A stretch of DNA of 37,912 nt from Atopobiaceae bacterium (GTDB lineage Bacteria; Actinomycetota; Coriobacteriia; Coriobacteriales; Atopobiaceae), in contig JAGAVX010000039.1 of the NCBI GenBank assembly GCA_017941705.1, positions 1-37,912 on the forward strand. The letters run 5' to 3'. Below are positions 7,754 through 14,579 of this stretch, in pieces. The translations under genes were made by a program, and so were the position numbers. A model generated the notes under the pieces. The model searched no databases. It was given only the letters and a program-made list of their open reading frames with translations, and was not told the DNA's origin. Within the stretch, counting starts at the first letter, position 1; each line of letters starts with the position of its first letter.

Positions 7754-8461
7754 ATGTTTGACAGGAAGGCAATCAAGGAGCGCGGCAAGGCCGCCTTCAA
7801 GAAGAACTACTGGATGAGCGTGGCCGTCGCATTCGTCATGGGCCTCTTTGTGTCCGGCACCGCCGGCGTCACGTTCAACAGCCGCACGACGTTCAACGGC
7901 ACGACGACCGAAGTGACGGTCGACTCGAACATGACCCTCACGGACGAGCAGACGGCTGCCCTCGCCGCCATTGTCATTGGCGGACTCGCGACCATCGGCA
8001 TCATTGCCTTTGTGGCCCACACGCTGATCGCCAACCCGATCGAGGTGGGTGGTCGCCGCTTCTTCAGGAAGAACGCCACCGATCAGGCCACGCCGTTCGC
8101 TGTCATGGCTGAGGGCTTCCAGAACTATGGTCACGTCGTCGTGACGATGCTTCTGAGGGACGTCTTCGTCATGCTCTGGTCGCTCCTGTTTGTTATCCCC
8201 GGCGTCATGAAGGCATACTCGTACCGCATGGTTCCCTACATCGTCAAGGACAACCCCGAGATCGCTCCCATGGACGCGCTCGCCCTGTCCACCAAGATGA
8301 TGAAGGGCAGCCGCTGGCAGACGTTTGTGATGGACCTTTCGTTCCTTGGCTGGATGATCCTGGGAACCATCACCTTCAATCTGGGCAACATCTTCTGGAC
8401 GTCGCCTTACATGAACGCCGCCGACGCCGAGCTCTACCTGGAGCTGAAGAACCGGGCGTAA
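7754..8461 (+). CDS. DUF975 family integral membrane protein
   Basis: The 235-residue protein begins MFDRKAIKERGKAAFKKNYW, the hallmark opening of DUF975 proteins. Hydrophobic segments follow at about residues 21-40, 75-98, 130-160 and 195-220. The motif NPIEVGGRRFF and the later MKAYSYRMVPYIVKDNPEIA and ALALSTKMMKG are conserved in the family. It is a multi-pass membrane protein of unknown function. An AAGGAG site 6 nt upstream fixes the ATG at 7754. A strong terminator follows at 8523, so it appears to be a single-gene transcript. Confidence 0.85.
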   Translation: MFDRKAIKERGKAAFKKNYWMSVAVAFVMGLFVSGTAGVTFNSRTTFNGTTTEVTVDSNMTLTDEQTAALAAIVIGGLATIGIIAFVAHTLIANPIEVGGRRFFRKNATDQATPFAVMAEGFQNYGHVVVTMLLRDVFVMLWSLLFVIPGVMKAYSYRMVPYIVKDNPEIAPMDALALSTKMMKGSRWQTFVMDLSFLGWMILGTITFNLGNIFWTSPYMNAADAELYLELKNRA

Positions 8462-8522
8462 CGACCGCGAGTCAGGCCGACGACACGCCAATGTTGCCGT
8501 TTGGCAAAGACCGTACGTTAGA

Positions 8523-8566
8523 CGTGCCGTTTCGAGTGTGAATCTCATCTCGAAACGGCACGTTTT
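8523..8566 (+). terminator. Strong rho-independent terminator
   Basis: CGTGCCGTTTCGAG (8523-8536) and CTCGAAACGGCACG (8549-8562) make a perfect 14-bp stem with a 12-nt loop, followed by TTTT. It closes the DUF975 transcription unit. Confidence 0.9.
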
Positions 8567-8600
8567 GCGTTGCGTCGCGTTCAAATCGCAAGTTGAACGT

Positions 8601-8909
8601 CTATTTGTCCCTCAGCACATCAATGAAAACGCTGACTAGCATGTCGAACAGCATGAAGAGAGGGCACAAGGGCAGGTATAGAAGCAGAGCAGCCCAAAAG
8701 CTCCCCGTCATCATGGACATGACCATAATGAATATCAGGCTGATCATCTTGCTGACCCCCCGCTCAAGCCGACTGAGGCCACGGCGCGCCCCACCAGCGG
8801 CTAGATGATAAGTCGAGGCTATTGTGGCAAGAGGGTCAGACAATAATTGTGCGGCTACCTTTGCCGCCCCCCGTTTTTGCACCAGGGATCCAACCTCGGG
8901 GATCTCCAT
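8601..8909 (-). CDS. Small hypothetical membrane protein
   Basis: A minus-strand frame of up to 102 codons ends with MISLIFIMVMSMMTGSFWAA and a second hydrophobic run LLYLPLCPLFMLFDMLVSVF, giving one or two membrane helices and a short charged tail. The best ribosome site (GGGGG about 10 nt upstream) precedes the internal ATG at the MISLIF segment, which would give a 48-residue protein; the ATG at 8909 has no good site. I do not recognise a family. The stretch is not covered by any other gene and follows a terminator at 8940-8979. It may be a real small protein or chance. Confidence 0.4.
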   Translation of the reverse strand: MEIPEVGSLVQKRGAAKVAAQLLSDPLATIASTYHLAAGGARRGLSRLERGVSKMISLIFIMVMSMMTGSFWAALLLYLPLCPLFMLFDMLVSVFIDVLRDK

Positions 8910-8939
8910 GCCACAACAGCCTGTCGCATCGACGGCAAA

Positions 8940-8979
8940 CGAGCATGCCGTCACACCCCAAAGCGTGACGGCATGCTCG
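8940..8979 (-). terminator. Hairpin terminator after the acyl-CoA synthetase gene
   Basis: A perfect 15-bp stem, CGAGCATGCCGTCAC (8940-8954) with GTGACGGCATGCTCG (8965-8979), has a 10-nt loop. It stands 36 bp past the acyl-CoA synthetase stop. Minus-strand reading gives TTTG after the stem and plus-strand reading gives CATTTT, so it may act in both directions. Confidence 0.8.
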
Positions 8980-9015
8980 CATTTTCTGCTGGACCGTATG
9001 CTAGCGGAGGCTCTC

Positions 9016-10653
9016 TTATCCCTGGTTCTCCTGATCCACCAGGTTCGCTGCGCCATAGCGCTCGCGCAGCAGCGGCTTCTCGATCTTGCCCGTGGCGTTG
9101 CGCGGCACGTCGGCAAAGATGATCTTGCGCGGACGCTTGTAGCGCGGAAGGTCGAGGCAGAACCGGTTGATGTCCTCCTCGGTCGTGTCGGTGTGATCGG
9201 GTTTGAGCTGCACGATAGCCGCAGCAATCTCGCCCAGGCGCTCGTCGGGCAGTCCGATAACCGCCACGTCCTGAATGGCCGGGCAGGCACTCATGAAGTC
9301 CTCGATCTGCACGGGGTAGAGGTTCTCGCCACCGGTGATGATGACGTCCTTCTTGCGGTCGACCAGCCAGATGAAGCCCTCGTCGTCCTGGCGAGCCATG
9401 TCGCCGGTGTGCAGCCAGCCGTTGATGAGCGTCTCCTGCGTGGCCTCGGGGTCATTGTAGTAGCAGGTCATGAGACCGGGGCCCTTCACACACAGCTCGC
9501 CGACCTCGCCCTGCTCCACGCGATGCCCGTCCTCGCCCACGATCTTCGCGCGCCAGCGATAGCCCGGCACGCCGATTGCGCCAACATGGTCAATGTTCTC
9601 GACGCCCAAGTGCACGCAGCCGGGGCCGGTGGACTCGGACAGGCCGTAGTTGGTGTCGTAGTCGTGGTGCGGGAACACCTGCTTCCAGCGCTTGATGAGG
9701 CTCTTGGGCACGGGCTGTGCGCCCACGTGCATCAGGCGCCACTGGTCGAGCTCGTAGTCCTCGAGCTTGAGTTCGCCACGCTCGATGGCCGCCAGGATGT
9801 CCTGCACCCAAGGCACCAGCAGCCACACCACGGTGCAGTGCTCGCGGCTCACCGTCTCGAAGATGTACTGGGGGCTCACGCCACGCAGCAGCACGGCCTT
9901 TGCGCCGCAGGTGAGGCAGCCCATCCAGTGGAACTTTGCGCCGGTGTGGTAAAGGGGCGGGATGCAGAGGAAGTTGTCGCCGTGCTGGATGGAGTGATGG
10001 TACGCCTCCATCTCGGCCGCCTGGGTCAGGCTCTCGTGATTGTGCAGGATGGCCTTGGGGAAGCCCGTCGTGCCACTGGAGAAGTAGATGGCCGCGTCGT
10101 CGTACTCAAAGAGCGGGATCTGCGGGTCGTGGCTGGAGCACAGGGCCTCCAGCTCGCGGAAGCTCTCGGCCCAGGTGGGGCAGTCGTCGCCAACGTAGAA
10201 CAGCAGGCGACCCGTCTGCAGCTTGCTGACGATGGACTCCATGCGGCCTATGAACTCGGGGCCAAAGAGCACCACGTCGGAGTCGGACTTCTCGATGCAG
10301 TACAGGATCTCGTCGGCAGCGTAACGGAAGTTGAGCGGCACGGCCGTTGCGCCGGTCTTGAGGATGCCAAAGTAGATGGGCAGCCACTCGATGCAGTTGT
10401 ACAGAAGGATGGCCACCTTGTCGCCCTTGCCGACGCCGCGGCTGATGAGCAGGTTGGCCAGACGGTTGGAACGCTCGTCAAAGACCGACCACGTGATCTC
10501 GCGACGATAGGGCTCGTCATCGGTGGTCTCGACCAGGTCATACTCGCGCCACGTGATGTGGCGGTCCTCCGGCATCGCAGGGTTGATCTCGACAAGAGCG
10601 ATCTCGTCAGGGTACTTGGCGGCATTGAGCCGTAGCATGTCTGGAACGATCAC
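9016..10653 (-). CDS. AMP-forming acyl-CoA synthetase (ANL superfamily)
   Basis: The product activates a carboxylic acid via acyl-AMP to acyl-CoA. Motifs run in order: the P-loop-like IYFSSGTTGFPKAILHNHES, PPLYHTGAKFHWMG, TNYGLSESTGPG, the hinge region GWLHTGDMARQDDEGF, DRKKDVIITGGENLYPVQIE, and the C-terminal catalytic lysine in PRNATGKIEKPLLRERYG. The length (about 545) is normal. I place the start at the GTG at 10653 because AAAGGA precedes it by 6 nt; an ATG at 10680 would add nine residues. The substrate is unknown: a medium/long-chain fatty acid or an aryl acid are both possible. A terminator at 8940 closes the unit, and no partner gene is coupled to it. Confidence 0.9.
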   Translation of the reverse strand: MIVPDMLRLNAAKYPDEIALVEINPAMPEDRHITWREYDLVETTDDEPYRREITWSVFDERSNRLANLLISRGVGKGDKVAILLYNCIEWLPIYFGILKTGATAVPLNFRYAADEILYCIEKSDSDVVLFGPEFIGRMESIVSKLQTGRLLFYVGDDCPTWAESFRELEALCSSHDPQIPLFEYDDAAIYFSSGTTGFPKAILHNHESLTQAAEMEAYHHSIQHGDNFLCIPPLYHTGAKFHWMGCLTCGAKAVLLRGVSPQYIFETVSREHCTVVWLLVPWVQDILAAIERGELKLEDYELDQWRLMHVGAQPVPKSLIKRWKQVFPHHDYDTNYGLSESTGPGCVHLGVENIDHVGAIGVPGYRWRAKIVGEDGHRVEQGEVGELCVKGPGLMTCYYNDPEATQETLINGWLHTGDMARQDDEGFIWLVDRKKDVIITGGENLYPVQIEDFMSACPAIQDVAVIGLPDERLGEIAAAIVQLKPDHTDTTEEDINRFCLDLPRYKRPRKIIFADVPRNATGKIEKPLLRERYGAANLVDQENQG

Positions 10654-10742
10654 GTGGGTTCCTTTCACGAAGGTTGGCATGCGGCCATCGCCGCAGTTCT
10701 ATAGGATAGCGCCTCGGATTTGCTGCGCACGCGCATCATCAA

Positions 10743-11291
10743 TCACGAAAGCGGAATGTTACCTAGCCAGCCCCATCGGACCTCCCCCATCACGCCATAC
10801 GTGTCGAGCCACAACAAAAGCGGCACCGTACGCACCCTGGCGTCGACGCAGTCCATGACTTTCTCGTCACCGGCATATAGCCCCACGTGGCCGTGTACCC
10901 TTCCACCCATGGCCCATGGGTGCGATGACACGGCGAGCACCATGCCCACCTTGAGGTCCGCGAGGTCGGTGCGCCTGCAGCATGTCGCAAAGATGTGCGC
11001 GGCGTCACCTCGCACCACGCCCAGGCCCAAACGCGAGAAAGCCTGCTCTACCCAGCTGGCGCATAGCCCAGTGCCAGGTGCGGGCGTAGCATGTGCGCAG
11101 GCAATGAGGCGCTTTTGCAGCGCCGTTGCCTCCATGCGACCCTCAGGCTCGTGACCTGCGGGAATGCTGTGGCGTGCTGGTTGTCCGTAGATGGTGAGCC
11201 CGTCCTCACGCAGCATGCCCCGCACGCGAAGCTCCTCCTGCAGGCGATCCTGCGCAGACAGCTGGCGCGATACAGGTGGCTGCTGTTTCAT
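10743..11291 (-). CDS. NlpC/P60- or CHAP-like cysteine peptidase domain protein
   Basis: The 182-residue protein has the pattern of papain-like NlpC/P60 or CHAP domains: a nucleophile candidate in GLCASWVEQAFSRLG (Cys77), then DLADLKVGMVLAV, and RVHGHVGLYAGDEKVMDC with the likely catalytic His135. No signal peptide or transmembrane segment is visible, which is unusual for a cell-wall hydrolase. The N-terminal 60 residues (LSAQDRLQEELRVRGMLRED) are charged and of unknown role. The start lies 27 bp after the metA stop with only a weak ribosome site, so it may be coupled to metA. It could act on peptidoglycan or be a regulatory cysteine hydrolase. Confidence 0.65.
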   Translation of the reverse strand: MKQQPPVSRQLSAQDRLQEELRVRGMLREDGLTIYGQPARHSIPAGHEPEGRMEATALQKRLIACAHATPAPGTGLCASWVEQAFSRLGLGVVRGDAAHIFATCCRRTDLADLKVGMVLAVSSHPWAMGGRVHGHVGLYAGDEKVMDCVDARVRTVPLLLWLDTYGVMGEVRWGWLGNIPLS

Positions 11292-11318
11292 GAGGTTGCC
11301 CCGACGCCGCGCGGATGC

Positions 11319-12290
11319 CTAGCGCTCGAACTTGTCGGCAAGGGCCCATGCGTCGTGGCTCATCTGCTCGATTGCTTCCGGGATCTCGTCCAGCTTGTAC
11401 GGGGTCATCTGGTAGACCCAGTTGAGCCAGTTGCGATAGAGCAGGTTGGCATGGCTGCGCCAGGTAAAGATGGGCTGGTTCTCGGGGTTGTCGTCGGGGA
11501 AGTAGTTCTCGGGCAGGCGGATGGGCAGGCCCTTGTGGAAGTCGCGCCAGTACTCGTCGGCCAGCGTGTCGCGCCCGTACTCGAAGTGGCCGGTGACATA
11601 GATCTCGTGGAAGTCCTCGGTGGCGATGAGCGCCGGTCCACTCGAAAAGCCCTCGGACAGCACCTTGAGCTCGGGATGCTTGGCGAGCTCGGATGCGTCG
11701 AGCATCGCGTGACGCGAATGCGGCATGTTATGCATCTCGTCGAAGCCGTTGGTCAAGAAGCTGTACTCGTCGCACAGGCGCTGGGGAAAGACGCCAAAGA
11801 GCTTGGCCGGAAGCTGGCGCTTGGGGATGCCGTAGTAGTGATACAGCCCTGCCATGGCACCCCAGCACAGGAACATGGTAGAGAACACGTGCTTGCGGCT
11901 CCAGTCCATGATCGTGCAGAGCTCGTCCCAGTAGTCGACCTCCTCAAAGGGCAGGTGCTCGACCGGAGCGCCCGTCACGATGAGACCGTCGTAATTCTGG
12001 TCGTGGTACGCCTCGAAGGTGTCATAGAACTTGACGAGGTGGTCGGCAGAGGTGTTCTTTGATTCGTGGCTGCTCACGCGCATGAAGTCGCAGCTCACCT
12101 GTAGCGGTGACTTCGAAATGAGGCGCAGGATTTGGGTCTCGGTCTCGATCTTGGTGGGCATGAGGTTGAGAATGGCGAGGCGCAGCGGGCGAATGCGCTG
12201 ATGGCTGGCCACCTCCTCCTCGAGGGCAAAGATGCGCTCTTGCTGCAGGATGGTCTTTGCGGGCAGGCCGTCGGGAATGTTGATGGGCAT
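11319..12290 (-). CDS. metA: Homoserine O-acyltransferase, probably acetyl-CoA specific
   Basis: The 323-residue MetA-family enzyme acylates homoserine in methionine synthesis. It shows LRLAILNLMPTKIETETQIL, the catalytic cysteine in FLCWGAMAGLYHYYGIPK (Cys142), and the catalytic histidine in YVTGHFEYGRD. Counting from the ATG, residue 111 is glutamate (VTGAPVEHLPFEEV). In studied MetA proteins Gly111 gives succinyl-CoA use and Glu111 gives acetyl-CoA use, so this is probably a homoserine O-acetyltransferase despite the MetA fold. The start is preceded by TAGGAG. About 130 nt of untranslated leader lie upstream. The product would feed O-acetylhomoserine sulfhydrylation. Confidence 0.95.
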   Translation of the reverse strand: MPINIPDGLPAKTILQQERIFALEEEVASHQRIRPLRLAILNLMPTKIETETQILRLISKSPLQVSCDFMRVSSHESKNTSADHLVKFYDTFEAYHDQNYDGLIVTGAPVEHLPFEEVDYWDELCTIMDWSRKHVFSTMFLCWGAMAGLYHYYGIPKRQLPAKLFGVFPQRLCDEYSFLTNGFDEMHNMPHSRHAMLDASELAKHPELKVLSEGFSSGPALIATEDFHEIYVTGHFEYGRDTLADEYWRDFHKGLPIRLPENYFPDDNPENQPIFTWRSHANLLYRNWLNWVYQMTPYKLDEIPEAIEQMSHDAWALADKFER

Positions 12291-12429
12291 GAGAACTCCT
12301 AAACAGAGACAGGTGACAGGGATGAGGGCAGTGCGGCTATCCGCACCTGCGCATTCGTCCTGCCAGCGTCTCTGGGGTCCGCATCATGCCGTCCTTTGGT
12401 CATGTGGTGTTAGCCGTACTAGCATAGCA
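12291..12429 (-). promoter_or_regulatory. metA leader with extended -10 and hairpin
   Basis: On the minus strand, TGCTATGCT (12421-12429) reads as an extended -10 element. From there a leader of roughly 120 nt runs to the metA start. It contains the perfect hairpin GTGCGG-ATAG-CCGCAC at 12331-12346 and a nearby repeat of CCTGTC (in CCCTGTCACCTGTC). I could not match it to SAM-I, SAM-II or SAM-IV riboswitch cores, so no ligand is claimed. Confidence 0.4.
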
Positions 12430-12546
12430 GGTTCTTGCGATGGCTGCGTGAGGTGGTGTGTTGTGAGGCCTCCTTAAGCCCTCGCGAAACGCGCTATGCA
12501 GGGTTCAAACTCCCCCATCAGAAGGTAGTCGATGCTCTCTTGCGTT

Positions 12547-12940
12547 TTGTCAGCGCTTTTTTCAGAGCTGCATCAAATATGCACCTACAAGTCGCTTTGT
12601 AGGCGCGTTTTCGCGGCGAAAAACGATGGCTACTTTTTTGCAAGGCTCAAATCTGCAAACAAATCGTCGCAGCCCCGCGATAATCGCCTTTCCGGCACCT
12701 ACAAAACAAATCGTATGTAGCAGCTATAAAGCAGGCCGGCGTGACTCGCCGCAGGCCAAAACAGCAGTACCTACAAATCAACTTGTAAGTGTGCCATCAC
12801 ACCAAAATGAATACGTTTTTGATCTTGTGTGTAACTTTGGGAACCCCCATTTTCCAACCAGGCATTTAGACCCCAAAAACGCACTGACAACATGTGTTGT
12901 AGGTGCATTATTGAAAGACGTCCAGAAAAAACGCTGACAA
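12547..12940. repeat. Symmetric array of four 26-bp palindromes bounded by inverted repeats
   Basis: Four copies of a palindrome of the form GCACCTACAA-N6-TTGTAGGTGC occur at 12581-12606, 12695-12720, 12767-12792 and 12881-12906, all with the same 10-6-10 spacing. Copies 1, 3 and 4 keep both arms; copy 2 has a decayed right arm. The outer ends carry an inverted repeat, TTGTCAGCGCTTTTTTC (12547-12563) and GAAAAAACGCTGACAA (12925-12940). All pairs share one centre at 12743.5, so the whole 394-bp block is symmetric. The outer arms align for about 65 bp; the inner parts do not. The block lies between the metA promoter region and the helicase gene and holds no convincing gene. It may be a mobile repeat, a multi-site operator or a cruciform-forming element. 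Confidence 0.8.
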
Positions 12941-13059
12941 GCCACTTCGCCAATAAACAAGCAGCAGACTCGATCCGGCTCCTCCAAATTGTCGGCACGA
13001 GACCCTGTAGTTTTTGCGCTCTTGCACCAGATGGGCAAAGTTACGGCATACTTACACCC

Positions 13060-14481
13060 ATGAGTACTACATTTGCCGAGCTCGGGCTAAACGAGCAGAT
13101 ACTTGCCGGGGTAGAAGCCCTCGGCTTCACCCAACCGACCCCCGTTCAAAGCCAGGCCATCCCCTTGGTGCTCGAGGGACGCGACCTCGTCGCCTCTGCC
13201 CAAACAGGCACGGGCAAGACCGCGGCGTTCGCCCTTCCCGCGTTGCAGCGTATTATGGGGCTGTCTACGGACGACCCAACGCCCGAAGTCGCCACATCGC
13301 CGGCAACCGCAGACACCACCGACGCCCCCGAGCAGGACGAAGCTGCACCCAAGCGTCGACGCAGGCGGCGGCGCAAGAAGGGCACCCAAGACACCGCCTC
13401 GCCCCAAGCGGCGGCACCAGCTCGCCCGCTTGCGCTGGTCGTAACGCCCACGCGCGAGCTCGCACAGCAGATCGAGCGCGTCGTGACCACAGTGTGCGAG
13501 CACACCAACCAGCGCTCGGTCATCGTCATGGGTGGCACGCGCTTCGACCGTCAGCTCAAGCAGCTCTCGCGTGGCTGCGATCTGCTCGTCGCCACGCCGG
13601 GACGCCTCATCGACTTGATGGAGCACAATCACGTCGACCTCGGGCGTGTGCACGTGTTCGTGCTCGACGAAGCCGATCGGATGCTTGACATGGGCTTTTG
13701 GCCCAGCGTGAGGCGCATCATACAGGCTCTGCCCGCAAAGCGGCAAAACCTGCTGTTCTCCGCCACCATCCCGCCCAGCATCAAGGGCACCATCGACGCG
13801 ATGCTCACCAATCCCGCAACTGTCGAGATCGCACGGGTTGGCGAGACGGCCGACACGGTCGAGGAGCACCTGTGCCCCGTCACCCAGGGCCAGAAGACTC
13901 AGCTGCTGCAGGAGCTGGTGAAAACCGGCGGCGCAGAGCCCGACACGAAACCCGAGCGCGTCCTGGTCTTCTGCCGCACCAAGAACCGTGTGGATGACGT
14001 ATCGAAGACCCTAAAGAGCGCGGGCTTCAAAACCGAGGTCATGCATGCCGACCGCCCGCAAAAGGCGCGCGACAAGGCGCTCGAGCGATTCCGCGAGGGT
14101 GCGGTCCAGCTTTTGGTCGCAACCGATGTCATGAGCCGCGGCATCGACGTGAGCGGCATTGACGCAGTCGTCAACTTTGACGTCCCGATGGATCCCGAGG
14201 ACTACGTGCACCGCATCGGCCGCACGGGCCGCGCAGGCGCGACGGGCCATGCGTACACATTCGTAGCCCCCGACGAGATCAGTCCCCTGCGCGAGATCGA
14301 GTACTTCACCAAGAAGCTCATCCCCGTCTGGGACCTGGAGGGATTCGATTACGACAGCGGACGTATCGTGCCCAACCCCACCAGATCCACCTCCAAGCCC
14401 ATGCGCACCATGTTCAGCGGCAGCAAGTCTCGCCGCGGCTTTGGCGGCCCCAGCGGCGGCAGGTTCGGCCGGCACTACTAA
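13060..14481 (+). CDS. DEAD-box RNA helicase (RhlE/CshA type) with Arg-rich insert
   Basis: The 473-residue ATP-dependent RNA helicase shows all core motifs: Q-motif GFTQPTPVQSQAIP (22-35), motif I AQTGTGKTAAF (47-57), Ia PTRELAQQ (130-137), VATPGR (177-182), DEAD (203-206), SAT (234-236), VFCRTKNRVDDV, ATDVMSRGIDVSG and HRIGRTGR (384-391). Between motifs I and Ia it carries an insert of about 50 residues (71-120), Thr/Ala/Glu rich, with PKRRRRRRRKKG in the middle; ordinary DEAD-box proteins have only a short loop there. The C-terminus ends in a short Gly/Arg/Ser tail (RRGFGGPSGGRFGRHY), likely an RNA contact. The ATG at 13060 fits the family start but has no clear ribosome site. It lies 120 bp downstream of the palindrome array and ends at a terminator. 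Confidence 0.95.
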   Translation: MSTTFAELGLNEQILAGVEALGFTQPTPVQSQAIPLVLEGRDLVASAQTGTGKTAAFALPALQRIMGLSTDDPTPEVATSPATADTTDAPEQDEAAPKRRRRRRRKKGTQDTASPQAAAPARPLALVVTPTRELAQQIERVVTTVCEHTNQRSVIVMGGTRFDRQLKQLSRGCDLLVATPGRLIDLMEHNHVDLGRVHVFVLDEADRMLDMGFWPSVRRIIQALPAKRQNLLFSATIPPSIKGTIDAMLTNPATVEIARVGETADTVEEHLCPVTQGQKTQLLQELVKTGGAEPDTKPERVLVFCRTKNRVDDVSKTLKSAGFKTEVMHADRPQKARDKALERFREGAVQLLVATDVMSRGIDVSGIDAVVNFDVPMDPEDYVHRIGRTGRAGATGHAYTFVAPDEISPLREIEYFTKKLIPVWDLEGFDYDSGRIVPNPTRSTSKPMRTMFSGSKSRRGFGGPSGGRFGRHY

Positions 14482-14507
14482 CCAGGTCCAAAGGTCCAAA
14501 GAGCACG

Positions 14508-14566
14508 AAGCCCCGCAACCTTCGCACCACCAACCACGGTGGCATGGAGTTGCGGGGCTTTGCTTT
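14508..14566 (+). terminator. Bidirectional hairpin terminator
   Basis: AAGCCCCGCAAC (14508-14519) pairs perfectly with GTTGCGGGGCTT (14549-14560), with TGCTTT after it on the plus strand; an inner CCACC/GGTGG pair adds to the stem-loop. It stands between the convergent helicase and symporter genes and may end both. Confidence 0.8.
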
Positions 14567-14579
14567 ACCGACGTGGCGG

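Noticed and set aside
8824-10635. A 603-codon plus-strand open frame opposite the acyl-CoA synthetase
   Set aside because: It is an antisense shadow; the minus strand carries all catalytic motifs of the ANL family.
12291-12429. SAM riboswitch in the metA leader
   Set aside because: None of the conserved core sequences of SAM-I, SAM-II or SAM-IV could be found; only a simple hairpin is present.
12532-12998. Several short open frames on both strands within the palindrome array
   Set aside because: They run through the palindromes and inverted repeats, have no ribosome sites and no recognisable domains.
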